Shown: positions 45,748 to 55,809, numbered from the stretch's first letter. The stretch is 64,000 bases of DNA from Mycolicibacterium sp. YH-1 (GCF_022557175.1 NZ_CP092915.1:2914001-2978000), one strand, 5' to 3'. Notes: generated from the letters alone by a model not told the origin. Made by a program: numbers and translations.

Positions 45748-48700
45748 GTGCCTGAATCGCCTAGCGCTCCGACCATCCTGCTGCTGTCGACCTCGGACAC
45801 AGACCTCATCGCGGCCCGGGCCGGTGACGCCGGCTACCGCTGGGCCAACCCGTCGCGACTGATCGACGGTGAACTCGCCGAGTTGCTGGACGGCGCAGAC
45901 GCGGTCGTGATCCGCATCCTCGGTGGATACCGCGCCTGGGAGGACGGTATCGACCAAGTCGTCGCCGCGGGGCTGCCCACTGTCGTGATCAGCGGCGAGC
46001 AGACGCCCGACGCGGATCTGATGAGCCACTCGACGGTGCCCGCGGGCGTCGCGCTCCAGACGCACGTCTACTTTGCCCAGGGCGGCGTGGAGAACCTCCG
46101 CCAGCTGCACGCCTTCCTGTCGGACACCCTGCTGATGACCGGCTTCGGCTTCGCGCCACCGGTGGCGACCCCGACGTGGGGCGTACTGGAGCGCACCGCC
46201 GGCGTCGATGTGGCGGGGCCCCGCGTCGCCGTCCTCTACTACCGCGCGCAGCACCTGGCGGGTAACACCGAGTATGTCGAGGCGCTGTGCCAGGCCATCG
46301 AGGGCGCCGGTGGTAGCCCGGTACCGGTGTACTGCGCGTCGCTGCGTACCGCCGAACCTGCGCTGCTGGAACTGCTCGGCACGGTCGACGCGATGGTGAC
46401 GACCGTGCTTGCCGCGGGAGGCGCCACGCCTGCCAGCGTCGGCGCAGGCGGATCCGACGACAGCTGGGACGTCGCGCATCTGGCCGCACTCGGCATCCCG
46501 ATCCTTCAGGGTCTGTGCCTGACCAGCTCGCGGGCCCAGTGGGATGACAACGACGATGGAATGAGCCCGCTGGATGTCGCCACCCAGGTGGCGGTTCCCG
46601 AGTTCGACGGGCGGATCATCACGGTTCCGTTCTCGTTCAAGGAGATCGACGACGAGGGCCTGATCTCCTATGTCGCCGATCCCGAACGGTGCGCGCGGGT
46701 GGCCGGACTGGCCGTGCGGCACGCCAGGCTGCGTCACATCGCGCCCGCCGACAAGCGGGTCGCCATCGTGTTCTCGGCCTACCCCACCAAGCACGCCCGG
46801 ATCGGCAATGCCGTCGGATTGGACACCCCGGCCAGCGCTGTTGCGCTGTTGCGGGCCATGCGCGAAGTGGGATACCAGATAGGCGACGTGCCGGGTGTCG
46901 ACGCCGGCGACGGTGACGCCCTCGTGCACGAGCTGATCGCACGCGGCGGGCAGGATCCCGCCTGGCTCACCGACCAGCAGCTGACGGGCAACCCGATCAG
47001 GGTGTCGGCAGCCGACTACCGGGCGTGGTTCGCCACCCTGCCGACAGGCTTCACCGACGCCGTCACCAAGCACTGGGGTCCGGCCCCGGGTGAGCTGTTC
47101 GTCGACCGCAGCCGTGACCCCGACGGTGAGATCGTCATCGCCGCAATGCAATCGGGCAATATCGTGATCCTGGTCCAGCCGCCGCGCGGCTTCGGCGAGA
47201 ACCCGGTGGCGATCTACCACGACCCCGACCTGCCGCCGAGTCACCACTATCTGGCTGCCTACCACTGGATCTCAGCGGAGTTCGGCGCCGACGTGATGGT
47301 GCACCTGGGCAAGCACGGCAACCTCGAGTGGCTGCCGGGTAAGACACTGGGCATGTCGGCGGGCTGCGGCACGGACGCGGCGCTGGGCGACCTGCCGCTG
47401 GTGTACCCGTTCCTCGTCAACGACCCGGGCGAGGGCACCCAGGCCAAGCGCCGTGCGCACGCCGTGTTGGTGGACCACCTGATTCCGCCGATGGCGCGCG
47501 CCGAGAGCTACGGCGACATCGCACGTCTCGAGCAGCTGCTCGACGAGCACTCCAACATCGCGTCGCTGGATCCCGGCAAGCTGCCCGCGATCCGTCAGCA
47601 GATCTGGACGCTCATGCGTGCCGCGAAGATGGACCACGATCTGGGCCTGGCGGACCGCCCCGACGAGGACGCGTTCGACGACATGCTGCTGCACGTCGAC
47701 GGCTGGCTGTGCGAGATCAAGGACGTCCAGATCCGGGACGGCCTGCACGTGCTGGGTCAGGCACCCGCCGACGACGTCGAACTCGACCTGGTGCTGGCCA
47801 TCCTGCGCGCCCGCCAACTGTTCGGTGGTGAGCAGCACGTGCCGGGCCTGCGTGAGGCGCTGGGTCTGGCCGAGGACGGCCACGACGACCGGGCATCGGT
47901 CGACGCGGCCGAGGGCAAGGCGCGCGAACTGGTGGCCGCGCTGCAGGAAAGCGGCTGGGATGCAGCGGCGGTCGACGGAATCACCGCGGATCCGGTGGTG
48001 GCCAGTGTGCTGCGCTTCGCCGCGGACGAGGTGGTGCCGCGGCTGCGGGGCACGTCGCGTGAGATCGACCAGATCCTGCTGGCCCTCGATGGTGGGTTCA
48101 TCGCCTCGGGCCCGTCCGGCTCGCCGCTGCGCGGCCTGGTCAACGTGCTGCCCACCGGCCGGAACTTCTACTCGGTGGACCCCAAGGCGGTGCCGTCCCG
48201 GCTGGCCTGGGAAACCGGTGTGGCGCTTGCTGATTCACTGCTCGAGCGATACCGCGGCGATCACGGTGAATGGCCCCGATCGGTCGGGCTCTCGGTGTGG
48301 GGGACCTCGGCGATGCGCACCTCCGGCGATGACATCGCCGAAGTCCTTGCGCTGCTCGGTGTTCGGCCGGTGTGGGATGAGGCGTCCCGCCGCGTCGTCT
48401 CACTCGAGCCGATCGATCTCGGGGAGCTGGGCCGGCCGCGCATCGACGTGACAGTCCGGATCTCCGGCTTCTTCCGCGACGCGTTCCCGCACGTCGTCAC
48501 GATGCTCGACGACGCGGTCAGCCTCGTCGCCGGACTCGATGAGGCCGACGAGGACAACTACGTGCGCGCCCACAGCCGGGTCGACCTCGCCGAGCACGGC
48601 GACCAGCGGCGCGCGACGACACGGATCTTCGGATCGAAGCCCGGTACCTACGGCGCCGGGCTACTGCAGCTCATCGACAGCAGGAACTGGCGCGACGACG

Positions 48701-49335
48701 CCGACCTGGCGCAGGTGTACACGGCGTGGGGCGGTTTCGCCTACGGCCGCGGCCTCGACGGTGCCCCGGCATCGGAGGACATGGAGACCGCGTACCGCCG
48801 CATCGCCGTCGCGGCCAAGAACACCGACACCCGCGAGCACGACATCGCCGACTCCGACGACTACTTCCAGTACCACGGCGGCATGGTGGCCACGGTCCGG
48901 GCGCTGACCGGACGCGACCCGGCGGCCTACATCGGGGACAACACCCGACCGGACTCGGTGCGCACCCGCACACTGTCGGAGGAGACGACCCGGGTGTTCC
49001 GGGCCAGGGTGGTCAATCCGCGGTGGATGGCCGCCATGCGCAGGCACGGCTACAAGGGCGCATTCGAGATGGCCGCCACGGTTGACTACCTGTTCGGCTA
49101 CGACGCCACCGCCGGCGTGATGGCCGACTGGATGTATGAACGACTGGCCGGTGAGTACGTGTTGGACGATGAGAACCGCAAGTTCATGAACGAGTCCAAC
49201 CCGTGGGCGCTGCACGGTATGGCCGAGCGGTTGCTCGAGGCCGCGGGCCGGGGCATGTGGGCCGAACCGGAGCAGGCGACTCTCGACGGGCTGCGCCAGG
49301 TGCTGTTGGAGACCGAGGGCGACCTCGAGGGATGA
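45748..49335 (+). CDS. cobN: Cobaltochelatase subunit CobN
   Basis: A 1195-residue large subunit of the ATP-dependent cobaltochelatase that inserts cobalt into hydrogenobyrinate a,c-diamide, working with CobS and CobT (not in the window). TILLLSTSDTDLIAARAG is the usual N terminus. FSAYPTKHARIGNAVGLDTPAS, MVHLGKHGNLEWLPGKTLGMS, RITV-like RIDVTVRISGFFRDAFPHVV and NPRWMAAMRRHGYKGAFEMAATVDYLFGYDAT are CobN/BchH family blocks. GTG at 45748. The 3' end overlaps the GNAT gene as ATGA. Confidence 0.96.
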   Translation: MPESPSAPTILLLSTSDTDLIAARAGDAGYRWANPSRLIDGELAELLDGADAVVIRILGGYRAWEDGIDQVVAAGLPTVVISGEQTPDADLMSHSTVPAGVALQTHVYFAQGGVENLRQLHAFLSDTLLMTGFGFAPPVATPTWGVLERTAGVDVAGPRVAVLYYRAQHLAGNTEYVEALCQAIEGAGGSPVPVYCASLRTAEPALLELLGTVDAMVTTVLAAGGATPASVGAGGSDDSWDVAHLAALGIPILQGLCLTSSRAQWDDNDDGMSPLDVATQVAVPEFDGRIITVPFSFKEIDDEGLISYVADPERCARVAGLAVRHARLRHIAPADKRVAIVFSAYPTKHARIGNAVGLDTPASAVALLRAMREVGYQIGDVPGVDAGDGDALVHELIARGGQDPAWLTDQQLTGNPIRVSAADYRAWFATLPTGFTDAVTKHWGPAPGELFVDRSRDPDGEIVIAAMQSGNIVILVQPPRGFGENPVAIYHDPDLPPSHHYLAAYHWISAEFGADVMVHLGKHGNLEWLPGKTLGMSAGCGTDAALGDLPLVYPFLVNDPGEGTQAKRRAHAVLVDHLIPPMARAESYGDIARLEQLLDEHSNIASLDPGKLPAIRQQIWTLMRAAKMDHDLGLADRPDEDAFDDMLLHVDGWLCEIKDVQIRDGLHVLGQAPADDVELDLVLAILRARQLFGGEQHVPGLREALGLAEDGHDDRASVDAAEGKARELVAALQESGWDAAAVDGITADPVVASVLRFAADEVVPRLRGTSREIDQILLALDGGFIASGPSGSPLRGLVNVLPTGRNFYSVDPKAVPSRLAWETGVALADSLLERYRGDHGEWPRSVGLSVWGTSAMRTSGDDIAEVLALLGVRPVWDEASRRVVSLEPIDLGELGRPRIDVTVRISGFFRDAFPHVVTMLDDAVSLVAGLDEADEDNYVRAHSRVDLAEHGDQRRATTRIFGSKPGTYGAGLLQLIDSRNWRDDADLAQVYTAWGGFAYGRGLDGAPASEDMETAYRRIAVAAKNTDTREHDIADSDDYFQYHGGMVATVRALTGRDPAAYIGDNTRPDSVRTRTLSEETTRVFRARVVNPRWMAAMRRHGYKGAFEMAATVDYLFGYDATAGVMADWMYERLAGEYVLDDENRKFMNESNPWALHGMAERLLEAAGRGMWAEPEQATLDGLRQVLLETEGDLEG

Positions 49336-49847
49336 CTACGCATCCGCACTGGCTCACCCGTCCGGAGACCGACGCCGATATAGCGTCTGTTCGGCGGATA
49401 AATCTCGCGGCCTTCGAGACGGCCGAGGAAGCCGATCTCGTCGACACACTCCGCACGGATCCCGCTTGGATTGACGGACTTTCGATGGTGTCCACAACCG
49501 ACGTCGGTGAGCCCGCTGGTTACGCGCTTCTCACACGGTGCCATATCGGCGACGTAGCGGCGCTGTGCCTGGGGCCGTGCGCGGTGCCTCCCGAGCATCA
49601 GCGAGCTGGAGCGGGATCTGCCGCCATCCGCGCGGCCCTCGACGCGGCAAGGCAGCGGAATGAACGCTTCGTGACCGTCCTAGGGCACCCCGACTACTAC
49701 CCGAGATTTGGATTTACGCGGGCCTCCACGCACGGGGTCAGGATGCGCGATGAGGTTCCCGATGCCGCGCTCATGGTGCTGGCCCTCGACGGGAGCGAGA
49801 TTCCCGCGGGCACCATCCGTTACGCCGTGCCGTTTGGGGACATCTGA
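49332..49847 (+). CDS. GNAT-family N-acetyltransferase
   Basis: A 171-residue acetyltransferase of the YhbS-like type. LTRPETDADIASVRRINLAAFETAEEADLVDTLR forms the N-terminal strand and helices. The acetyl-CoA loop is QRAGAGSAAIRAALDAAR, a slightly divergent Q/RxxGxG/A motif, followed by VTVLGHPDYYPRFGFTRASTHGV, the signature of this subgroup. ATG overlaps the cobN stop by four bases. The substrate is unknown, and the link to cobN is probably only transcriptional. Confidence 0.82.
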   Translation: MTTHPHWLTRPETDADIASVRRINLAAFETAEEADLVDTLRTDPAWIDGLSMVSTTDVGEPAGYALLTRCHIGDVAALCLGPCAVPPEHQRAGAGSAAIRAALDAARQRNERFVTVLGHPDYYPRFGFTRASTHGVRMRDEVPDAALMVLALDGSEIPAGTIRYAVPFGDI

Positions 49848-49883
49848 CGCAACGTCCAGGTTCGGCGGGCTGAGTCGGGCAGA

Positions 49884-49889
49884 TAGATT
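49884..49889 (+). promoter_or_regulatory. -10 hexamer for the first PPOX gene
   Basis: TAGATT fits TANNNT and ends eight positions before the ATG at 49897, giving an essentially leaderless transcript. Confidence 0.4.
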
Positions 49890-49896
49890 GGGCACC

Positions 49897-50280
49897 ATGA
49901 CCGTCACCTTCTCCGACGTCGCCAAGGCCGAGTACATCCTGCTGACCACGTTCACCAAGGACGGCCGGCCGAAGCCGACGGCCATCTGGGCCGTGCCGTC
50001 GGGCGACGGGCTGGTCGCGATCACCCAGGAGCAGTCGTGGAAGGTCAAGCGCATCCGCAACACCCCGCGGGTGACGATCGCCGTGTGCGACCGTGCCGGC
50101 AAACCGAAGGGTGAGGCGGTGGAGGCCACCGCGGCCGTCCTGGACAAATCGGTCAATGGCGCCACCTACGACGCCATCGGCAAGCGCTACGGGCTCATCG
50201 GTAAGACGTTCAACTTCTTCTCGAAGCTGCGCGGTGGCATGCAGAAGAATGTGACCATCGAGCTGAAGCCGGCTGTCTGA
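49897..50280 (+). CDS. PPOX-class F420-dependent oxidoreductase (Rv2061c-type), copy 1
   Basis: A 127-residue split-barrel flavin/F420-binding protein. AEYILLTTFTKDGRPKPTAIWAV, EQSWKVKRIRNTPRVTIAVCDRAGKPKGEAVEA and the C-terminal GKRYGLIGKTFNFFSKLRG are typical. It is likely to reduce an unknown substrate with F420H2 in the cytoplasm. Followed two bases later by a second, related copy. ATG at 49897. Confidence 0.85.
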   Translation: MTVTFSDVAKAEYILLTTFTKDGRPKPTAIWAVPSGDGLVAITQEQSWKVKRIRNTPRVTIAVCDRAGKPKGEAVEATAAVLDKSVNGATYDAIGKRYGLIGKTFNFFSKLRGGMQKNVTIELKPAV

Positions 50281-50282
50281 AC

Positions 50283-50687
50283 ATGGCCCCGAAATTCCCG
50301 GACGTCTACCGCGAGAAGTACCTGCTGCTGACGACTTTCACCAAGGACGGCAGGGCCAAGCCGACCGCGGTGTGGGGTGTGCCCGACGGCGGCAAGCTGG
50401 TGATCAGCACCGACGCCGGCTCGTGGAAGACCAAGCGCATCAACAACACACCGCGCGTCACGATCCAGAAGTGCGGTGTCCTCGGCAAGCCCAAGGGGGA
50501 ACCCGTCGAGGCGGTGGCCCGCAACCTCCCGGCATCCGAGACTCGCCGTGTGTTCGACACGGTGACCAAGCGCTATTGGTGGCATGCGTGGTGGTGGGTG
50601 CCCCAGGCGCGGCTGCGCGGCGGTGTCGACAAGGTGCATGCTGCGATCGAGGTGGAGGCGGTGCCATCACGCCCCGGCACAGGCTAG
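50283..50687 (+). CDS. PPOX-class F420-dependent oxidoreductase, copy 2
   Basis: A 134-residue tandem paralogue of the preceding protein. REKYLLLTTFTKDGRAKPTAVWGVPDGGKL and SWKTKRINNTPRVTIQKCGVLGKPKGEPVEAVAR align directly with copy 1. The C terminus differs (YWWHAWWWVPQARLRGGVDKVH), a tryptophan-rich segment where copy 1 has a Phe-rich one, so substrate pockets probably differ. ATG at 50283, two bases after the copy 1 stop. Confidence 0.85.
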   Translation: MAPKFPDVYREKYLLLTTFTKDGRAKPTAVWGVPDGGKLVISTDAGSWKTKRINNTPRVTIQKCGVLGKPKGEPVEAVARNLPASETRRVFDTVTKRYWWHAWWWVPQARLRGGVDKVHAAIEVEAVPSRPGTG

Positions 50688-50727
50688 GAACCCGACCGCC
50701 CGAGCATTCGTTGAACAGGACATGGCT

Positions 50728-51234
50728 ATGAGGCTCTTTCTGGTGTACGTCCTCGTCGAACTGGCGGTGGTCGTCTGGCTTGCCTCCACGATCGGCTTCG
50801 GCTGGACGATCCTCCTGCTGGTCGGGACGTTCGCCGTCGGTCTGGCGCTGGCCGGCTCCCAGTTGAAGCGGCAGATCCAGCGGCTGCAGTCGGGGCTGGT
50901 GTCCCCACAGGGCGCGGTCACCGATGGCGCCCTCGTCGCGATCGGCACCGTCCTGACGGTCATCCCCGGCCTGGTCACCTCGGCGTTGGGTCTGTTACTG
51001 CTTGCGCCGCCGACTCGTGTCCTGGCGCGTCCGGCGGTCGCCGCGCTGGCCGCGCGTCGTCTGGGCCGCATGCCACTCATCGTCACCACCGCGGGCCAGA
51101 CCGGGTTTAGGGCAGGTCCGAACGGATTCCCGCCGGCCCGCGGGGACTACATCGACGGTGAGGTGATCGACGTCACCGATTCGGAGCAGGATTCGGCGCA
51201 GAGCACCTTGCCACAGCCCCCTCGACCGATTTGA
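50728..51234 (+). CDS. fxsA: FxsA-family membrane protein
   Basis: A 168-residue cytoplasmic membrane protein. Membrane helices are near residues 2-22 (LFLVYVLVELAVVVWLAS), 24-45 and 70-95 (TDGALVAIGTVLTVIPGLVTSALGLLLLAPPTR), the pattern of FxsA, which in E. coli relieves phage T7 exclusion when overproduced. ATG at 50728 is favoured because AGGA ends seven bases before it; ATG 50722 is only one base from that site. The stop overlaps the amidohydrolase TTG start. Same position as M. tuberculosis fxsA. Confidence 0.85.
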   Translation: MRLFLVYVLVELAVVVWLASTIGFGWTILLLVGTFAVGLALAGSQLKRQIQRLQSGLVSPQGAVTDGALVAIGTVLTVIPGLVTSALGLLLLAPPTRVLARPAVAALAARRLGRMPLIVTTAGQTGFRAGPNGFPPARGDYIDGEVIDVTDSEQDSAQSTLPQPPRPI

Positions 51235-52844
51235 CGACGCTACTGATCAATGGCCGGATCCACAGCCCGGCCATGCCAGACGCGACTGCCATGGCGGTCA
51301 GCGACGGACCGGACGCAGTGGTGCGATGGTTGGGAACGGACACCGTCGGGCGGGCGCAGTTTCCCGACGCCGAGGTGATTGACCTCGATGGCGCCTTCGT
51401 GGCACCGGCGTTCGTCGACAGCCACGTGCACGTGACCGCCACCGGCTTGTCCGTCGACGGTCTCGATCTACGTGGTGCCACATCACTCGACCACCTGCTG
51501 CGGATGGTCGCCGAACACGCGGGGCGTCATCCCGACGGGCCCATCTGGGGGCACGGCTGGGATGAGACGACATGGCCGCGGCCGGTTCCGCCGACCACGG
51601 CCGATCTCGATGCGTTACTCGGTGACCGGCCCGCATACCTGGCACGCGTCGACGTGCACTCCGCTGTGGCGTCCACGGCGCTGCGGAGGTTGACCGCCGA
51701 CCTCGAGGCGGAGCCGGGCTGGGCGGCCCAGGAGCCGCTGACCGCCGCGGCACACCACCGGGTCCGCGCGGTCGCACGCTCGCTGCTGACCCCGGATCAA
51801 CTGCGCACCGCCCGCCTATCCGCTCTGGACCTGGCCGCGCGGTCCGGCATTGTCGCCGTGCACGAATGTGCCGGGCCCGAGATCGGTGGGCTCGACGACT
51901 GGCTCGCGGTACGCGCGCTCGACCATGGCGTCGACGTTGTGGGCTATTGGGGTGAGGCCGTCGCCTCCGCCGACGCAGCCCGGGAGCTGATCGCGACCAC
52001 CGGGGCGGCGGGTCTGGCCGGTGATCTCTTCATTGACGGCGCACTGGGCTCACACACCGCCTGGCTGAGGTCGCCGTACGAGGACGCGTCCGACACATGC
52101 GGCAACGCCTATCTCACGCCCGAGGCGGTCGAGGCGCACCTCGCGGCGTGCACCGCGGCCGGGGTGCCCGCCGGGTTCCACGTCATCGGCGACGCCGCCG
52201 TCGCGACGGTGGTGGACGCCATGGATCGTGTCGTCGCCCAGTTCGGCGCGCCCGCGGTGGCCCGGTGCGGCCACCGGCTCGAACATCTCGAGATGGTCGA
52301 CGCCGATCAGGCCGCCCGGCTCGGCGCGTGCGGTGTCATCGCCAGCATGCAGCCCAACTTCGACGCACTCTGGGGCGGTCGGGACGGTATGTACGCGCAG
52401 CGTCTCGGGGCGGATCGGGCCGCAGGGCTCAATCCACTCGCGTTGCTTGCGGCCAAGGGCGTGCCACTCGCCTTCGGCTCGGATGCGCCCGTGACCAGCA
52501 TCGAACCCTGGGGGACGGTGCGTGCGGCGATACATCACCGGACCAAGGGCAGCGCCATCTCGGCCCGTGCCGCGTTCTCGGCAGCGACCAGGGGAGCCTG
52601 GCGGGCGGCGGGGGTGCGGGACGGTGTCACCGGCACCCTGGTGCCCGGGGCGCCTGCCTCATACGCGGTGTGGGAGATCTCCGGCGGACCCGAGCGTCTC
52701 GAGGTCGCGGCCCCCACCGACACGGTGCAGCGCTGGTCCACCGAGCCGGGTTCGCGGGTGCCTGCGTTGCCAAGGCTCGACCCGTCCGACCCATTGCCGC
52801 GGTGCCTGCGGACGGTGCATCGGGGCCGAGTCCTCCATGAGTGA
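51231..52844 (+). CDS. YtcJ-like metal-dependent amidohydrolase
   Basis: A 537-residue amidohydrolase-3 family enzyme. HxH is in [12 protein letters not shown]; later ligands are in [22 protein letters not shown] and [28 protein letters not shown] and [17 protein letters not shown] are YtcJ-type blocks. The start is a TTG at 51231 overlapping fxsA (TTGA), which gives a normal N terminus [10 protein letters not shown]. The end overlaps lnt by eight bases, so fxsA-amidohydrolase-lnt-ppm1 form one coupled unit. Substrate unknown. Confidence 0.85.
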   Translation: MTTLLINGRIHSPAMPDATAMAVSDGPDAVVRWLGTDTVGRAQFPDAEVIDLDGAFVAPAFVDSHVHVTATGLSVDGLDLRGATSLDHLLRMVAEHAGRHPDGPIWGHGWDETTWPRPVPPTTADLDALLGDRPAYLARVDVHSAVASTALRRLTADLEAEPGWAAQEPLTAAAHHRVRAVARSLLTPDQLRTARLSALDLAARSGIVAVHECAGPEIGGLDDWLAVRALDHGVDVVGYWGEAVASADAARELIATTGAAGLAGDLFIDGALGSHTAWLRSPYEDASDTCGNAYLTPEAVEAHLAACTAAGVPAGFHVIGDAAVATVVDAMDRVVAQFGAPAVARCGHRLEHLEMVDADQAARLGACGVIASMQPNFDALWGGRDGMYAQRLGADRAAGLNPLALLAAKGVPLAFGSDAPVTSIEPWGTVRAAIHHRTKGSAISARAAFSAATRGAWRAAGVRDGVTGTLVPGAPASYAVWEISGGPERLEVAAPTDTVQRWSTEPGSRVPALPRLDPSDPLPRCLRTVHRGRVLHE

Positions 52845-54570
52845 CCACCCCAAGACCGAGCCGGTCGAGACCGAGCCCGGCACAGCCGAACCCGACAGGG
52901 CCGACGATCAGGGGTCGCGAGTCGGCGCGCTGGCAACCCGCGTATCGAGGCGGGTGTGGATCGCGTTGCAGCCACGGTTGGTGCGGCTGACCCTGTCGAT
53001 CGCGGCGGGCCTGCTCCTGTGCCTGGCCTTCCCGCCGTTCGGGTGGTGGTATCTGGCGTTGCTCGCCATGGCGCTGCTGGCCTGGGTGCTGACCCGGCCG
53101 GAGACCACCAGGGCCGGGGGCCTCGGATACGGCTTCCTGTTCGGGCTGGCCTTCTACCTACCCCTGTTGCCGTGGATCAGCGGACTTGTCGGCGCAATGC
53201 CGTGGGTGATGCTCGCGGTATTGCAGGCGCTCTTCGCCGCAGTGTTCGGGCTGCTCGCGGTGACCGTGCGGCGACTACCGGGCTGGCCCCTCTGGTTCGC
53301 CGGGGTCTGGATGCTGGCGGAGTGGCTGAAGTCTGTCGTGCCCTTTGGTGGATTCCCTTGGGGTGCAGTCGGGTTCAGTCAGACAGACAGCCCGCTGCTG
53401 GTCGTCGCGCACTTCGGTGGTGCGCCGCTGGTGTCCTTCGTGACGGTGCTGACCGGCTTCGCTCTCGCGGCGCTCGTGATGGAGTGCGTGCAGTGGTGGC
53501 AACGGACCGACACCTCGGCAGGACCGCCTGCCGTCGTCGTGCCGGGTGTGTGCATCGTGGTGGTCCTGTTGATCGTCGCGCTGTCCGGGCCGCATGTCCG
53601 TCAGTCCGGTGTCGGCGCCGGTGACGAGCAGCCCGTCACGGTGGCCGCGATCCAGGGCAACGTGCCCCGGCTTGGTCTGGAGTTCAACGCCCAACGGCGC
53701 GCGGTACTGGACAACCACGTCAACGAGACCATGCGCCTGGCTGACGACGTCCGCGCAGGCCGGGCGCCCGCGCCCGCCGTGGTGATCTGGCCGGAGAACT
53801 CCTCGGACATCGACCCCCTGGCCAACCAGGACGCCGCCGAGCAGATCTCGATGGCCGCCGAGGCCATCCGTGCCCCAATCCTGGTCGGCGCGGTGATCGC
53901 GGCTCCCGGATACAGCCGGAGTGATCCTGCGGCGCTCAACACGGCGATCGTCTGGGACGGCGTCGACGGCCCCGGCGAGCGGCACGACAAGAAGATCGTG
54001 CAGCCGTTCGGCGAGTACCTGCCGTGGCGCAGCTTCTTCTCCAAGCTGTCCTCCTTCGCCGACCGGGCGGGCTACTTCGTGCCCGGCGATGGCAACGGCG
54101 TGGTGCACGCGGCGGGCATCCCGATCGGCGTCACCACCTGCTGGGAGGTCATCTTCGACCGAGCGGCCCGCGAGTCGGTACTCGCGGGGGCGCAGTTCCT
54201 GGCGGTGCCGGCCAACAACGCGACGTTCAACGAGGCGATGAGTTCACAGCAGTTGGCCTTCGCGCGCCTGCGGGCCGTCGAGCACGACCGGTACGTCGTG
54301 GTCGCCGGCACCACCGGAATCAGCGCAATAATCGCGCCGGACGGTCGTGAACTGGCGCGGACCGCGTTCTTCGAGCCGGCCTATCTGGACAGCCAGATCC
54401 GTTTGAAATCAAACATCACGCCCGCCACGCGCTGGGCGCCGGTGGTGCAGGCCCTGCTGGTCAGTCTCGGTGTTGGGGCTGTCATCGCTGGGATGCTGCA
54501 CAATGGAGGTTTCGTGCGTCGTCGCCAACCGGCGACCGCAGCTAAGGGCAACGGCGAAGGAGTGTCATGA
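52837..54570 (+). CDS. lnt: Apolipoprotein N-acyltransferase Lnt (Ppm2)
   Basis: A 577-residue membrane enzyme that adds the third acyl chain to lipoproteins. After a charged N terminus come about seven membrane helices, then a periplasmic nitrilase-fold domain with the Glu-Lys-Cys triad in [25 protein letters not shown] and [18 protein letters not shown] last helix anchors the C terminus. ATG at 52837. Encoded separately from ppm1 here but with an ATGA overlap; in M. tuberculosis the two are fused as Rv2051c. Lnt is known to bind and stimulate Ppm1 in such species. Confidence 0.95.
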   Translation: MSDHPKTEPVETEPGTAEPDRADDQGSRVGALATRVSRRVWIALQPRLVRLTLSIAAGLLLCLAFPPFGWWYLALLAMALLAWVLTRPETTRAGGLGYGFLFGLAFYLPLLPWISGLVGAMPWVMLAVLQALFAAVFGLLAVTVRRLPGWPLWFAGVWMLAEWLKSVVPFGGFPWGAVGFSQTDSPLLVVAHFGGAPLVSFVTVLTGFALAALVMECVQWWQRTDTSAGPPAVVVPGVCIVVVLLIVALSGPHVRQSGVGAGDEQPVTVAAIQGNVPRLGLEFNAQRRAVLDNHVNETMRLADDVRAGRAPAPAVVIWPENSSDIDPLANQDAAEQISMAAEAIRAPILVGAVIAAPGYSRSDPAALNTAIVWDGVDGPGERHDKKIVQPFGEYLPWRSFFSKLSSFADRAGYFVPGDGNGVVHAAGIPIGVTTCWEVIFDRAARESVLAGAQFLAVPANNATFNEAMSSQQLAFARLRAVEHDRYVVVAGTTGISAIIAPDGRELARTAFFEPAYLDSQIRLKSNITPATRWAPVVQALLVSLGVGAVIAGMLHNGGFVRRRQPATAAKGNGEGVS

Positions 54571-55328
54571 CGATGGGTGGCGAACGCCCGAGTCAGCGCA
54601 CGCTGGTCATCATTCCGACCTACAACGAGCGCGAGAATCTGCCGTTGATCCTGGGCCGGGTACATAAGGCACGCCCCGACGTGCACGTCCTCATCGTCGA
54701 TGACGGTAGCCCCGACGGCACGGGTGAGCTGGCCAACGAACTGGCCCTGGCCGATCCGGATCGTGTCCATGTCATGCATCGGGCGGGCAAGGGCGGCCTC
54801 GGGGCCGCTTACGTCGCGGGCTTCGGCTGGGGTCTCGGCCGCGGCTACTCCGTACTGGTCGAGATGGACGCAGACGGCTCACACGCGCCCGAGGAGCTGT
54901 ACCGGCTGCTCGATGCCGTTGATAAGGGAGCGGACCTCGCGATCGGCTCGCGCTACGTTCCCGGCGGCACAGTCCGGAACTGGCCCCGGCGCCGGATGCT
55001 GCTGTCGCGCACGGCCAACGGCTACTCGAGGATTCTGCTGGGCGTCGATGTTCACGACATCACGGCGGGTTACCGCGCGTACCGTCGCGAGGTCCTCGAG
55101 AAGATCGATCTGGCAGCCGTCGACTCCAAGGGCTACTGCTTCCAGGTCGATCTGACCTGGCGCACCATCAGCGCCGGTTTCGTGGTCGTCGAAGTGCCGA
55201 TCACGTTCACCGAACGTGAACTCGGGGTGTCCAAGATGAGTGGGTCCAACATCCGCGAGGCGATCTTCAGGATCGCCCAGTGGGGCATTCGCGGGCGCTT
55301 CGATCGCGCCCGCGGCGTCGTGCGCTAG
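54567..55328 (+). CDS. ppm1: Polyprenol monophosphomannose synthase Ppm1
   Basis: A 253-residue GT2 glycosyltransferase that transfers mannose from GDP-mannose to polyprenyl phosphate, feeding lipomannan, lipoarabinomannan and protein mannosylation. [32 protein letters not shown] (nucleotide-binding acids), [14 protein letters not shown] (DxD) and [23 protein letters not shown] are diagnostic. ATG overlaps lnt. The stop lies in a 28-base palindrome that probably ends transcription. Confidence 0.95.
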   Translation: MTMGGERPSQRTLVIIPTYNERENLPLILGRVHKARPDVHVLIVDDGSPDGTGELANELALADPDRVHVMHRAGKGGLGAAYVAGFGWGLGRGYSVLVEMDADGSHAPEELYRLLDAVDKGADLAIGSRYVPGGTVRNWPRRRMLLSRTANGYSRILLGVDVHDITAGYRAYRREVLEKIDLAAVDSKGYCFQVDLTWRTISAGFVVVEVPITFTERELGVSKMSGSNIREAIFRIAQWGIRGRFDRARGVVR

Positions 55329-55340
55329 CGCACGACGCCG
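55313..55340. terminator. 28-base perfect palindrome overlapping the ppm1 stop codon
   Basis: CGGCGTCGTGCGC (55313-55325), TA, then GCGCACGACGCCG (55328-55340): 13-base arms are exact complements. The ppm1 TAG begins at the centre. Being symmetrical and between convergent genes (rbpA ends at 55354), it could terminate both directions. Confidence 0.65.
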
Positions 55341-55353
55341 TGCAGGGCGTGGG

Positions 55354-55698
55354 TCAGCTGCCGCTGCCGCGGCGACGCGTCTTGATGATGTCCATGCGCT
55401 CCTTGAGCAGTTCGTCGAGTTCCTCCAACGAACGACGCTCGAGCAGCATGTCCCAGTGCGTACGAGGCGGCTTGACCTTCTTCTGCTCGGGCACGTCACC
55501 ATCGATGAGGGTGCCTTCCAAGCCGTTCTTGCACGGCCAGGTGCCGGGGATCTCGGCATCGTCGGCGAAGGGGACCTCGAACTCCTCACCGTTGTCGGTG
55601 CGGTAGCGGGCGACCTGACGGGGCGCCAAGTCGTGGTTGCGGTCCGTCTCGTAGCTCACGGCTCCAAGGCGGCTGCCCCTCAATACACGATCAGCCAT
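55354..55698 (-). CDS. rbpA: RNA polymerase-binding protein RbpA
   Basis: A 114-residue essential transcription factor that binds sigma A/B and stabilises the open promoter complex. It has MADRVLRGSRLGAVSYETDR (N-terminal tail), ARYRTDNGEEFEVPFADDAEIPGTWPCKNGLEG (core), the basic linker KVKPPRTHWDMLLERRS and the sigma-interaction helices. ATG at 55698 is chosen (GAGGTG upstream); an in-frame ATG nine bases earlier would destroy that spacing. It corresponds to Rv2050. Confidence 0.97.
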   Translation of the reverse strand: MADRVLRGSRLGAVSYETDRNHDLAPRQVARYRTDNGEEFEVPFADDAEIPGTWPCKNGLEGTLIDGDVPEQKKVKPPRTHWDMLLERRSLEELDELLKERMDIIKTRRRGSGS

Positions 55699-55712
55699 CG
55701 TCAACACCTCTC

Positions 55713-55741
55713 GTCATACGTTTTTCGTCCGGAAGAGTCAA
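55713..55741 (-). promoter_or_regulatory. SigA-type promoter of rbpA
   Basis: On the minus strand TTGACT (55736-55741) and TATGAC (55713-55718) are 17 bases apart. Transcription would start near 55706, leaving a very short leader with the GAGGTG ribosome site. Confidence 0.6.
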
Positions 55742-55809
55742 CGCGACACAGTTGCGCGAAGTTCCCGACCCAACTGTCCATGATACCGGGATACTCGCCG
55801 AACTCGGTT

